NCBI GenBank assembly: GCA_947085305.1
Contig: CAMTVV010000134.1
Coordinates: 1-15,652, forward strand
From: JAMCQB01 sp947085305
Lineage (GTDB): Bacteria > Nitrospirota > Thermodesulfovibrionia > Thermodesulfovibrionales > UBA9159
DNA: 15,652 nucleotides
Direction of reading: 5' to 3'
Shown here: positions 6,468 through 13,619 of the stretch, piece after piece
How the letters are laid out: each line of letters begins with the position of its first letter
How positions within the stretch are numbered: position 1 is the first letter of the stretch
The notes under the pieces: generated by a model
What the model saw: the letters and a program-made list of their open reading frames with translations, nothing else
Database searches by the model: none
What the model was told of the DNA's origin: nothing
Program-made: the position numbers and the translations under genes

Positions 6468-8774
6468 ATGAAATCCTCCAGGGTGCGCAACCTCCTTATT
6501 TTATTCGTTATTGCCATAGTCTCGGGCATTTCCACAGGGGCGTATATCGCTTTGGGGGGTGTTCCCTCTGTGGAAGAGCTCAAACAGTACAAGGCAGCGC
6601 CGGGCACGAAGGTTTATGCTGATGACGATATACTCATCGGAGAACTTAAGATAGAAAGGGGCGTTTTTATGCCTCTGGACCAGATGCCCCAGCATCTGAT
6701 TAATGCAGTGGTGGCGGTGGAGGACTCGAGGTTCTGGAAGCATAAAGGCATCGACTATCTCGCCATTGTACGGGCTGCGGTGAAGGATGTCCTCCATGTG
6801 GCGCTGAAGGAAGGCGGGAGCACCATAACGCAGCAGCTTGCCAAGATCACCTTTCTCACCCCTGAAAAGACCCTTCAGAGGAAGGTAAGGGAAGCGGCCC
6901 TGGCCATGAAGATCGAAAAGAAACTGGGAAAGAAGGAGATACTGGAACTCTACCTCAACAGGGTATACCTTGGACACGGCGCCTATGGCATGGAGATGGC
7001 ATCCAGGGTATATTTCGGCAAATCCATCAGGGAGGTTACCCTTCCCGAGGCTGCGCTGCTGGCAGGGCTTATCAAGGCGCCCACCACCTATTCTCCCTAT
7101 AACAATCTCATGAGGGCCAAGAACAGACAGGAGACCGTGCTTGGTCGCATGGAAGAAGAGGGGTACATAAAAAAGCTGGAAAAAGAGAAGGCGGCAAAAC
7201 AGCCCCTCTCCCTCTCGACCGTTCGCAAGGGGCAGGAGGCCAACAACTATTTCATCGAATATGTGAGGAAATACCTCGAGGAGAGATACGGAGTGGATGC
7301 AGTATATAAGGGCGGACTCAGCGTTTATACCACCCTGGACAGGAGAGCGCAGGCCGCGGCTGCCCGGGCCCTTCAGGAAGGGTTAAGGGACCTTGATAAG
7401 AGAAGGGGATGGAGGGGCCGCATGGATCACCGGGAGGTGGATGTTGAAAAGGAACTGAAGAAGAAGGACTCCGTCTCTTCCCTTTTTGCCAACACAGGAG
7501 ACATTGTACAGGGAGTCGTCCTCAAGGTGGGCGCCAAAGAGGCGGTCCTGAAGGCAAGGGGGGTTATCGGGAAACTCTCCATAGAGAACGCCCGGTGGGC
7601 AAGCACGCGGTTGGATCCGAAGACGGGCAAGACAAGCCAGTTGAGCAACTTCACCCTTGACAAGATACTCAAGGTGGGGGATGTGGTGAGAGTAGGGTTC
7701 AGATCATCAAAAGGAAGCATGGCAGAGCTGACCCTGGAGCAGGAGCCCGAGGCAGAGGGGGCCCTTGTTGCCATGGACCCCAACACAGGGTTTATCAGGG
7801 CCCTCGTGGGTGGCTACGATTACGCCCGGTCAGAGTACAACAGGGCCGTGTTTGCGAAGAGGCAGCCGGGCTCTGCCTTCAAGCCGGTGATTTACGCTGC
7901 TGCAATGGATAACGGTTTTACTCCTGCAAGCGTGATCAATGACGAGCCGGTTACTTACAAAGGCGGCCCAAAGGGGGACTGGAGCCCCGAGAATTATGAC
8001 CACAAGCATTACGGCCTCACACGGTTGCGGGACGCGCTGGCATATTCCCGCAACGTTGTCACGGTGAAGCTGGTGGACACCATGGGAGTTGACAAGGTGA
8101 TCGCTTTTGCCCGAAAGATCGGGATCAACAGCAACATGCCCCATAATCTGAGCATAGCCCTCGGCAGCATGAGCGTGACACCCCTGGAACTTGCCGGGGG
8201 GTACAGCGTGTTTGCCGGCGGCGGCATGAAGATGAAACCCGTGGCCATTAAGTATGTTACGGACGCACAGGGGAGGATTCTCGAGAGCAATGAACCGGCA
8301 GGCGAGCAGGCCATAAGCCCGGAGACCGCTTTTTTGATTACTTCGATGATGGAAGATGTTGTAAACTATGGGACAGGATGGAGGGCAAAGGCCATGGGAA
8401 GACCTGTGGCGGGAAAGACCGGGACGACCAATGACTACCGCGACGCCTGGTTTGTCGGGTATGTGCCGGATATGCTGGCGGCTGTCTGGGTGGGCTTTGA
8501 TGATATGCGTCCCCTGGGGCCTCAGGAGACCGGGGCGCGGGCTGCATCCCCCATCTGGGTCAGTTTCATGAAAGCGGTGGAGCTTGGAGAACACAGTTTC
8601 ACGCTGCCGGAGGGGATTGTGAGTTACCCCATAGACCCGGGCAATGGACTTCTTGCAAAGGATACGGCATCAGGGATAAAGGAGTATTTTAAAAAAGGGA
8701 CCCATCCCCGGGATTATTCGTCATCCCAGGGCATCAGGGAGACAAGGGAACTGTTGAAACCGGATTTTGATTAG
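6468..8774 (+). CDS. mrcA: Class A penicillin-binding protein 1A (glycosyltransferase/transpeptidase)
   Basis: A 768-residue bifunctional peptidoglycan synthase anchored in the inner membrane and acting in the periplasm. Residues 9-30 form the N-terminal membrane anchor. The GT51 domain (about 45-230) shows catalytic Glu85 in EDSRFW and GGSTITQQLAK (116-126). An OB-like linker insert follows (about 300-430), then the transpeptidase domain with S469-A-F-K472 (active-site serine), S527-R-N529 and K650-T-G-T-T. All catalytic motifs are present, so it should be active. The start has only a weak Shine-Dalgarno (AGTGGAC). The following gene begins 10 nt after its stop, so the two form an operon. 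Confidence 0.95.
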   Translation: MKSSRVRNLLILFVIAIVSGISTGAYIALGGVPSVEELKQYKAAPGTKVYADDDILIGELKIERGVFMPLDQMPQHLINAVVAVEDSRFWKHKGIDYLAIVRAAVKDVLHVALKEGGSTITQQLAKITFLTPEKTLQRKVREAALAMKIEKKLGKKEILELYLNRVYLGHGAYGMEMASRVYFGKSIREVTLPEAALLAGLIKAPTTYSPYNNLMRAKNRQETVLGRMEEEGYIKKLEKEKAAKQPLSLSTVRKGQEANNYFIEYVRKYLEERYGVDAVYKGGLSVYTTLDRRAQAAAARALQEGLRDLDKRRGWRGRMDHREVDVEKELKKKDSVSSLFANTGDIVQGVVLKVGAKEAVLKARGVIGKLSIENARWASTRLDPKTGKTSQLSNFTLDKILKVGDVVRVGFRSSKGSMAELTLEQEPEAEGALVAMDPNTGFIRALVGGYDYARSEYNRAVFAKRQPGSAFKPVIYAAAMDNGFTPASVINDEPVTYKGGPKGDWSPENYDHKHYGLTRLRDALAYSRNVVTVKLVDTMGVDKVIAFARKIGINSNMPHNLSIALGSMSVTPLELAGGYSVFAGGGMKMKPVAIKYVTDAQGRILESNEPAGEQAISPETAFLITSMMEDVVNYGTGWRAKAMGRPVAGKTGTTNDYRDAWFVGYVPDMLAAVWVGFDDMRPLGPQETGARAASPIWVSFMKAVELGEHSFTLPEGIVSYPIDPGNGLLAKDTASGIKEYFKKGTHPRDYSSSQGIRETRELLKPDFD

Positions 8775-8784
8775 GAGGTGCACG

Positions 8785-9129
8785 ATGCAAAAAACTGCAG
8801 CACTCTTTTTCGCTGTTCTGTTCGCTGTTATCTTTTCAGTCTCGGCGCTGTATGCACAGGACGAACTTTTTGAGAAGGGACGCCGCGCGTATCTCAAGAA
8901 AGACTACAGTACCGCGGTGAAGTATCTCACCGGATATGTTGCCCGAAAGCCTGACCCCGAGGCCCTTTATCTTCTCGGCTACGCTAACTACGAGGTGAAG
9001 AGAAAGGGCTCTTCCAAAGGGAAAAAGAATTTCTGGGGCGATACCGAGACAGTGGAGTATTTCAAGGAGGCGTATCTCATCGATCCCAGGGTCTCTGCCA
9101 GGTCCCTTGACCTCAAGAAAAGGCAGTAA
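8785..9129 (+). CDS. Secreted small TPR-like protein
   Basis: A 114-residue protein with a typical Sec signal peptide (MQKTAALFFAVLFAVIFSVS, cleavage likely after ALYAQ or before DELF). A helical repeat resembling tetratricopeptide motifs follows: FEKGRRAYLKKDYSTAVKYL, then PDPEALYLLGYANYEVKR. The ATG at 8785 follows AGGAGG by 7 nt; an upstream in-frame start overlaps mrcA and would spoil the signal peptide. It is in an operon with the penicillin-binding protein gene and may act in the periplasm with the cell-wall machinery, but the specific role is not known. Confidence 0.75.
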   Translation: MQKTAALFFAVLFAVIFSVSALYAQDELFEKGRRAYLKKDYSTAVKYLTGYVARKPDPEALYLLGYANYEVKRKGSSKGKKNFWGDTETVEYFKEAYLIDPRVSARSLDLKKRQ

Positions 9130-9132
9130 TTC

Positions 9133-9263
9133 ATCCTAAGATTTCCCCTCCCTTGACGGGAGGGGACTAAGGGGAGGGTGAATAGAATGACATCTTAATA
9201 CCCCTCACCCTCTCCCGCAAGGGGAGAGGGGATAACCGGTAACCCTGTAGCAAGACTACAGGG
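9133..9263 (+). repeat. Structured interspersed repeat, copy 1; probable bidirectional terminator
   Basis: Contains three hairpins: CCCCTCCC-TTGA-GGGAGGGG type (about 9145-9165), CTCTCCC-GCAA-GGGGAGAG (about 9210-9229), and CCTGTAG-CAAGA-CTACAGG (about 9244-9262). It matches the reverse complement of 12906-13042 almost base for base except a 5-nt indel and a few changes. It lies between two convergent genes, where the G+C-rich hairpins could end transcription from both sides. Confidence 0.8.
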
Positions 9264-9284
9264 AATTACAAGTTATTAAAGAGG

Positions 9285-9728
9285 TTAGTTTTTCCTCTTT
9301 CTGTTGTGGCGCGCAATGTACACGACGCAGTCAGCGCAGTCTTTTCCGGCTTCCTTGTTGCAGATCATCCTGTTCAGCTCCCAGCACGGCTTTGTATTGT
9401 CGATGAAGGCGGTGCACCTGAGCTTCCTCTCCTCGGGACACGTGGTGATCTCCCAGCACGGAGCATATTCGAGGAGTTTTTTGATCCCTTCGATGCTGAT
9501 CTTCTTCACATGGATGAGGTCCCGCACGCATCTGATCCACTTGATGTCGTTTTCAGAATAGAAGCGGTTCTTGTTGCGCCGCGCAGGTTTTATGAGGCCG
9601 TGCTTTTCATAGAGGCGTAATGTCTGATCCGTGGTTCCCATAAGCTCGGATACAACCCCTATGGGATAGAGGGGCATGCCTCTTTTTTCTTCTTCGCTTA
9701 ATTCCTTTGTGAGCTTTTTCCCTGCCAT
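9285..9728 (-). CDS. MerR-family transcriptional regulator with a Cys-rich two-CW tail
   Basis: A 147-residue regulator. Residues 20-52 carry the MerR winged-helix start (YPIGVVSELMGTTDQTLRLY, then EKHGLIKPARR), and the wing follows with NRFYSENDIKWI. The C-terminal half is cysteine-rich: CWEITTCPEERKLRC, PCWELNRMIC, CADCVVY. The repeated CW pairs resemble the two-CW domain and could bind a metal or sense redox state. The DNA-binding part is like HspR-type regulators, but no target is evident beyond the divergent heptose kinase gene. The start at 9728 lacks a clear Shine-Dalgarno; an in-frame ATG at about 9677 (MPLYPIG) has AAGAGG upstream and is an alternative. Confidence 0.85.
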   Translation of the reverse strand: MAGKKLTKELSEEEKRGMPLYPIGVVSELMGTTDQTLRLYEKHGLIKPARRNKNRFYSENDIKWIRCVRDLIHVKKISIEGIKKLLEYAPCWEITTCPEERKLRCTAFIDNTKPCWELNRMICNKEAGKDCADCVVYIARHNRKRKN

Positions 9729-9774
9729 ATCAATTATCAGGCAATATCATTAATAAAAATATAAACTTGCAAAA

Positions 9775-9804
9775 ATTATAATATTAGATTATAGCTTTAA
9801 TCAA
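9775..9804 (-). promoter_or_regulatory. Candidate promoter of the MerR-family gene
   Basis: Minus strand TTGATT (9799-9804), an 18-bp spacer and TATAAT (9775-9780), about 45 bp upstream of the start. The whole 9729-9892 interval is AT-rich and probably holds the promoters of both divergent genes. I cannot place the operator. Confidence 0.4.
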
Positions 9805-9892
9805 GGGGAAAATCCTGCAAATCAATAAAATGCTCAAACACGCTCAAGTACGTTTATTGATTTTTTCGGGCGGGGTGCGGTATTTTCTTATT

Positions 9893-10873
9893 ATGAAACT
9901 CGACGCCATTCTAAGAAACTTCAAGAAAAGCAGGATACTGGTGATAGGCGACCTTATCCTTGACCGGTACATATGGGGCAAGGTGAGCAGGATTTCTCCG
10001 GAGGCGCCTGTGCCCGTGGTCGAGGTCACTGCCGATAACTTCATGCTCGGCGGGGCCGCCAATGTGGCGAACAATATTATCGCCCTGGGCGGTGATGTTA
10101 CCGTTGCAGGGGTGGCGGGGAAGGACAGGGCAGGGGAAGTCCTGAAACAGCTCCTTGAAGATAAGGAGATTGAGTGCGCCCTCTTCGAAGATTCAAGGCC
10201 GACCACCATAAAGACTAGGGTCATAGCCCATAATCAGCAGGTGGTGCGCTTCGATAAAGAGGATAAGAGCAGGATCGCCGGAAGTGTTGTGAAGGATATC
10301 CTGGAGTTTTTGAAACATGCGGTTCATGAGCATGATGCGGTCATTGTCTCTGACTATAAGAAAGGCATGGTATCCCGTGAACTCATTCAGGGGATACTGC
10401 GGGTTGCAAGACCCCGGCACAAGCTCCTTGCCGTGGACCCGAAGGTAGGCCATTTTCAGTGCTACAAAGGGGTCTCCCTGATCACCCCTAATCTCATGGA
10501 GGCATCCCAGGGTTCCGGGGTGGAGATAAAGGACGAAAAGTCCCTTATCAAGGCAGGAACGGCCCTTATGAAAAAGCTCTCCTGCGGAGCTGTCCTGATA
10601 ACAAAGGGGGAAGAAGGGATGAGCCTTTTTGAGAAGAACAGAATTGCCCATATTCCCACTGTGGCTCGGCACGTGTATGATGTCACCGGCGCAGGTGATA
10701 CTGTGATTGCGACATTTACCCTTGCCTATGCCTCCGGTGCGACTATGCATGAGGCTGCGGTTATGGCAAACCATGCTGCAGGGATCGTGGTTGGCGAGGT
10801 AGGCACCGCAGTGGTGACGCAGGAGAAACTCGCCGAATCGCTCAAAGAAAACGCAAAAAAACGCAAGTCGTAA
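9893..10873 (+). CDS. hldA: D-glycero-beta-D-manno-heptose-7-phosphate kinase (HldA/RfaE domain I)
   Basis: A 326-residue PfkB/ribokinase-family sugar kinase that phosphorylates heptose-7-phosphate at C1 for ADP-heptose and lipopolysaccharide core synthesis. Visible landmarks are GDLILDRYIWGKVSRISPEA (19-38), the GG motif MLGGAANVANN (51-61) and DVTGAGDT (263-270) with the catalytic base Asp269. The ATG at 9893 matches the usual family start; the frame stays open upstream to 9830, but those residues do not belong. Only domain I is present; the nucleotidyltransferase domain found in HldE fusions is absent and must be encoded elsewhere. The last codons (KKRKS) run into a CGTAAG-type repeat. Confidence 0.92.
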   Translation: MKLDAILRNFKKSRILVIGDLILDRYIWGKVSRISPEAPVPVVEVTADNFMLGGAANVANNIIALGGDVTVAGVAGKDRAGEVLKQLLEDKEIECALFEDSRPTTIKTRVIAHNQQVVRFDKEDKSRIAGSVVKDILEFLKHAVHEHDAVIVSDYKKGMVSRELIQGILRVARPRHKLLAVDPKVGHFQCYKGVSLITPNLMEASQGSGVEIKDEKSLIKAGTALMKKLSCGAVLITKGEEGMSLFEKNRIAHIPTVARHVYDVTGAGDTVIATFTLAYASGATMHEAAVMANHAAGIVVGEVGTAVVTQEKLAESLKENAKKRKS

Positions 10874-10981
10874 GTCGTCAGGCGTAAGGAGTGAGGAGGG
10901 AAAGACAGTGAATCGTAAAATAGTTTCTGGAGAGATGTTTTCTTTGACACCTTACTGTTTACCGCTTACTACTTACGGTGG
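10864..10981 (+). repeat. CGTAAG-type imperfect inverted repeat between hldA and the PP-loop gene
   Basis: The left arm AGTCGTAAGTCGTCAGGCGTAAGG (from 10864) and the right arm CCTTACTGTTTACCGCTTACTACTTACGG (10951-10979) are imperfect reverse complements around a 60-nt middle. The left arm includes the hldA stop codon and the right arm ends just before the Shine-Dalgarno of the next gene. It could act as an intercistronic hairpin. Confidence 0.55.
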
Positions 10982-10987
10982 AGTGAT

Positions 10988-12088
10988 ATGGCAAGGGCAA
11001 TAGCATTACTCTCTGGCGGACTGGACAGCGCCCTGGCAATCCTGGTGTTGCTGAAGCAGGGCATTGATATTACAGCGGTCACATTCCTCACGCACTTCGG
11101 CTGCGATATAAGCGACAGATCTTCATGTTCAAAGAACCCCTTTCCTGTTGCCGAAAAATTCGGTTTTGAAGTGAAGCTCTCACACCTCGCGGATAAATTC
11201 ATCGAGATAGTGAAGAATCCGAAATACGGCCATGGGAAAAACATGAACCCGTGCATTGACTGCAGGATACTTATGCTCAGGGAGGCTAAGGAACTCATGG
11301 GCATGACCGGCGCGGATTTTATTGTCACCGGCGAGGTCCTGGGCCAGAGGCCCATGAGCCAGAGGAGGGATACCCTGAATATCATCGACAGGGACGCCGG
11401 TGTGAAGGGGTATGTGCTGCGGCCCCTGTGCGCGAAACTGCTGAATGAAACAGCGCCTGAAAGGGAAGGGCTTGTGAAGAGAGAGATGCTCTACAACTTC
11501 AGCGGCAGGTCAAGAAAGCCGCAGATGGCCCTGGCAAGGGAGCTGGGATTGACGGACTACCCTGCGCCCGCGGGTGGCTGCCTCCTTACCGAGCCGAACT
11601 ATTCCTTCAGGTTAAGGGAGCTCCTTGACCATACGCCCGAGCCTTCCCTCGACGACCTCCACCTCCTCCGGGCGGGAAGGCACTTCAGGCTCTCGCCTAC
11701 ATGCAAGGCCATTGTGGGCAGGGATGAAAGGGAAAATGCTGTAATAGAGTCTTTTGCAGGGGAGGACAGGTATCTTCTAAAGGTAGAAGGTGTGGGAAGT
11801 CCTTCTGTCATTTTATCAGGCGATGACGCATCTGGTTTTCTTCCGCTTGCAGCCTCCCTCTGCGCGCGGTATTCCGATGCAAAACATCTCCCTGAAGTGG
11901 AGGTGACGGTGACGAAAGGCCGTCAAGCGTTACACGTGACTCGTGACGCGTCGAAAGAAAAAACCGACGACGGTTCACGCATAACATATCACGGGTTCAC
12001 AATAAGCGTTCCGCCTGCAAGCAGTGAATTAATAGAAGAATACAGGATAGAAAAAGCTAAAAGGATATCCGTTAACACGAGATGTTAG
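10988..12088 (+). CDS. PP-loop ATP-pyrophosphatase, MnmA/ThiI-like tRNA-thiolation-type protein with NFACT-R-like C-terminus
   Basis: A 366-residue protein. The adenylation PP-loop is LSGGLDSALA (residues 8-17), followed by C89-x-x-C92 (NPCIDCR) and GGCLLTE (about 195-201); these cysteines may carry sulfur or an iron-sulfur cluster. From about residue 205 the part with RAGRHFRLSPTCKAIVGRDE resembles the NFACT-R (DUF814) RNA-binding module. Family members are commonly annotated as tRNA 2-thiouridylase or 4-thiouridine synthase; the exact base is not determined. ATG 10988 has GGAG 6 nt upstream. Residues about 315-335 (RQALHVTRDASKEKTDDGSR) look like repeat-derived insertion. Confidence 0.8.
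   Translation: MARAIALLSGGLDSALAILVLLKQGIDITAVTFLTHFGCDISDRSSCSKNPFPVAEKFGFEVKLSHLADKFIEIVKNPKYGHGKNMNPCIDCRILMLREAKELMGMTGADFIVTGEVLGQRPMSQRRDTLNIIDRDAGVKGYVLRPLCAKLLNETAPEREGLVKREMLYNFSGRSRKPQMALARELGLTDYPAPAGGCLLTEPNYSFRLRELLDHTPEPSLDDLHLLRAGRHFRLSPTCKAIVGRDERENAVIESFAGEDRYLLKVEGVGSPSVILSGDDASGFLPLAASLCARYSDAKHLPEVEVTVTKGRQALHVTRDASKEKTDDGSRITYHGFTISVPPASSELIEEYRIEKAKRISVNTRC
11921..11990 (+). repeat. CGTGAC-type repeat-like insertion inside the PP-loop gene
   Basis: The segment CGTCAAGCGTTACACGTGAC followed by TCGTGACGCGTCG has short self-complementary parts (GCGT-CACG / CGTG-ACGC with a 2-nt bulge). It encodes a low-complexity stretch, QALHVTRDAS, that interrupts the C-terminal domain in frame. 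The style resembles the other palindromic repeats of the window, but the symmetry is weaker. Confidence 0.35.
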
Positions 12089-12098
12089 GATTAGATGA

Positions 12099-12430
12099 AT
12101 GGCATTGAAGAAAGAGTTCATAATTCAGAGCATTAGAGAAAATCGCTTCAGACTGACCGAGCATGCTACAATAAAAAGAGGATAGAACGAAATATAACGC
12201 TTGAAGATATAAAAAGCACCCTGTTAAACGGAGAAATAATTGAGCGGAATCCGAAAAGTAAACCTTATCCTTCCTGTCTGGTCTTAGGATGGTTGAGATC
12301 GGGCGGCCCTATTCATGTAAAGTGCTCAATGGGGCAGAGAGAGCCGAGGTTGAGGATTGTTACCGTATATGAGCCATCGGATGCGGAGTGGGCATCGGAT
12401 TACAAAACAAGAAAGAAGGTGCGGAGGTGA
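12099..12430 (+). pseudogene. DUF4258-family toxin gene with one frameshift
   Basis: The start ATG at 12099 opens with MALKKEFIIQSIRENRFRLT, then EHATIKRG and a TAG at 12183. One base out of phase the protein continues as IERNITLEDIKSTLLNGEII, PSCLVLGWLRSGGPIHVKCS and REPRLRIVTVYEP, ending at TGA 12428-12430. Both pieces match DUF4258 proteins, which pair with YgiT-type antitoxins. The phase change falls at an A5 run (12173-12177); one more A would give a continuous protein of about 110 residues. Either the toxin is broken, phase-variable, or the base is a sequencing error. It overlaps the Shine-Dalgarno of the antitoxin gene. Confidence 0.75.
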
Positions 12431-12435
12431 AAATA

Positions 12436-12702
12436 ATGACTGAAAGAGACCTGTGCGATATTTGTGGAGGGGAATTGGAACATAAGAATGTGGATTTGGA
12501 ACTTCATATCAAAAAAGAGCACTTGATTTGTGAGGGGTTGCCAGCCGATGTATGCAGGCAGTGCGGTGAAAAATACTTTGATGCAGCGGTATCCGCTAAG
12601 ATCGATGAATTCGTAAAGAAATATAAAAAGAAAAAACCGCTGCGATATATACCGGTTCCCGTTTTTTCCGGAGACCTTGTTTTAGAAAAAGGGATCAAAT
12701 AG
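12436..12702 (+). CDS. YgiT-type zinc-finger antitoxin (MqsA-like N-terminal domain)
   Basis: An 88-residue protein. Four cysteines form a zinc site: C7-x-x-C10 (LCDICGG) and C40-x-x-C43 (VCRQCGE), with the family block ICEGLPADVC between them. The typical YgiT finger is followed by a basic helix (EFVKKYKKKK) and RYIPVPVFSG. The ATG at 12436 follows GGAGG by 8 nt, and that site overlaps the end of the toxin gene, so translation is coupled. No helix-turn-helix domain like that of full MqsA is present. It looks intact even though the toxin is frameshifted. Confidence 0.8.
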   Translation: MTERDLCDICGGELEHKNVDLELHIKKEHLICEGLPADVCRQCGEKYFDAAVSAKIDEFVKKYKKKKPLRYIPVPVFSGDLVLEKGIK

Positions 12703-12715
12703 AAACAAGGAAAGT

Positions 12716-12862
12716 ATGCCGGGAAAAGATACCGGCAAGTGGACGTTATTTCCCTATCTCACAATCGCCGTTACGACTTCAAGAGTGTACGAAGTTTTTC
12801 GCAGGCAGCTTGATATACAGAAGCGTTGGGAAGATTGTGGAGAAGAAGAGGTATTAGATTAG
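12716..12862 (+). CDS. Small hypothetical protein of 48 residues downstream of the antitoxin
   Basis: ATG 12716 has a good AAGGAAAG ribosome-binding site 5-6 nt upstream, and the frame runs to TAG at 12860. The product reads MPGKDTGKWTLFPYLTIAVT, then TSRVYEVFRRQLDIQKRWED and an acidic end. It starts 13 nt after the antitoxin stop, so it could be the third gene of the toxin-antitoxin transcript, or the leftover start of a longer gene lost when the repeat at 12906 inserted. I do not recognise the family. Confidence 0.4.
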   Translation: MPGKDTGKWTLFPYLTIAVTTSRVYEVFRRQLDIQKRWEDCGEEEVLD

Positions 12863-12905
12863 CGAATGATCGCGCGCACGACTTTCAGGATAAGCCGCTG
12901 TTCCA

Positions 12906-13042
12906 CCTGTGTGGTCTTGCCACAGGGTTTCCGGTTATCCCCTCTCCCCTTGTGGGAGAGGGCAAGGGTGAGGGGTATAAGATGTCATTCTATTCACCCT
13001 CCCCTTAGTCCCCTCCCGTCAAGGGAGGGGAGATTTTAGGAT
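12906..13042 (-). repeat. Structured interspersed repeat, copy 2 (inverted relative to copy 1)
   Basis: Reverse-complement copy of 9133-9263 with near identity over the core, including GGACTAAGGGGAGGGTGAAT and AGAATGACATCTTA. It differs by a 5-nt insertion (TTGCC) and by paired changes in one hairpin: CTGTAG/CTACAG in copy 1 becomes CTGTGG/CCACACAG here. The stretch from 12863 to 13135 holds no convincing gene; it consists of this repeat, the adjoining hairpin and a short leader. Confidence 0.8.
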
Positions 13043-13043
13043 A

Positions 13044-13065
13044 CCCTGCGGTCTCTGCCGCAGGG
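13044..13065 (+). terminator. GC-rich hairpin beside repeat copy 2
   Basis: CCCTGCGG-TCTCTG-CCGCAGGG forms a perfect 8-bp stem with a 6-nt loop, directly next to the repeat. No U-run follows, so it is not a canonical intrinsic terminator. It may be part of the mobile repeat or an mRNA stabiliser. Confidence 0.4.
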
Positions 13066-13135
13066 AGGTTCATTATAGATAACAGGAGCATGTTTCGCTT
13101 AATAGGTGGAATCTATGCTGATGGAGGGGTGTCAC

Positions 13136-13240
13136 ATGGCAGAAGACGTCCTGAGTAATAGCGAAATCGCACCGCTCCTCATAAAAGAGTACGACGCCAT
13201 GAGGACCGAGCTGCGAGAACATATCAGGCGCAAGCTTTGA
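13136..13240 (+). CDS. 34-residue small protein coupled to speD
   Basis: ATG 13136 has a strong GGAGGGG Shine-Dalgarno about 8 nt upstream. The product is MAEDVLSNSEIAPLLIKEYD followed by a basic helix AMRTELREHIRRKL. The stop TGA (13238-13240) is one base from the speD ATG at 13242, while speD itself has no good ribosome-binding site, so translation of speD probably depends on this short frame. Whether the peptide does anything itself is unknown. It is amphipathic and mostly helical in appearance. Confidence 0.5.
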   Translation: MAEDVLSNSEIAPLLIKEYDAMRTELREHIRRKL

Positions 13241-13241
13241 A

Positions 13242-13619
13242 ATGAAACAGTTACACAACAGCCCGCCCGATGGCGTTCACTATCTGCTTGAGTTCTTCGG
13301 CTGCGCAAAGGAACAGATGGATTCTGTTCCCTTTTGGAAAAAGCTTCTCTCAAAGGCAATTGCCGATTCCGGCATCACAGTCCTGAATAAGCATTTCTAT
13401 AGGTTCTCTCCTCATGGTATAACCGGTTATCTTCTCCTTTCAGCGTCGCATATATCGATTCACACCTGGCCTGAGTATGCATACGCGACATGCGACATTT
13501 TCAGTTGCGGCGGCGATGATGAGGCAAAGGGCATTGTGAAATACATCAGGGCAAATGTCTGTCATGGAAAGATGAGAAAGAGAAAACTCAATAGAGGGTT
13601 CAGGATTGGGGCGACATGA
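13242..13619 (+). CDS. speD: S-adenosylmethionine decarboxylase proenzyme
   Basis: A 125-residue class 1b (Thermotoga/Bacillus-type) AdoMet decarboxylase giving the aminopropyl donor for spermidine. The proenzyme cleaves itself and turns a serine into a pyruvoyl group. The core ASHISIHTWPEYAYATCDIF places S69 (pyruvoyl precursor), H74 and C89 (in FSCG) at the spacing of Ser63, His68 and Cys83 of the Thermotoga maritima enzyme. The residue before the cleavage serine is Ala68, whereas Glu is usual. The start at 13242 is coupled to the 34-residue upstream frame. No spermidine synthase is visible; the 3' end overlaps the start of the broken ATP-grasp gene by 4 nt. Confidence 0.9.
   Translation: MKQLHNSPPDGVHYLLEFFGCAKEQMDSVPFWKKLLSKAIADSGITVLNKHFYRFSPHGITGYLLLSASHISIHTWPEYAYATCDIFSCGGDDEAKGIVKYIRANVCHGKMRKRKLNRGFRIGAT

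Noticed and set aside
7830..8594. Minus-strand frame of 254 codons opposite the penicillin-binding protein gene
   Set aside because: Antisense to the conserved transpeptidase domain; no family motif.
9141..9260. CRISPR-like array
   Set aside because: Only single hairpins of different sequence occur; there are no regularly spaced repeats with unique spacers.
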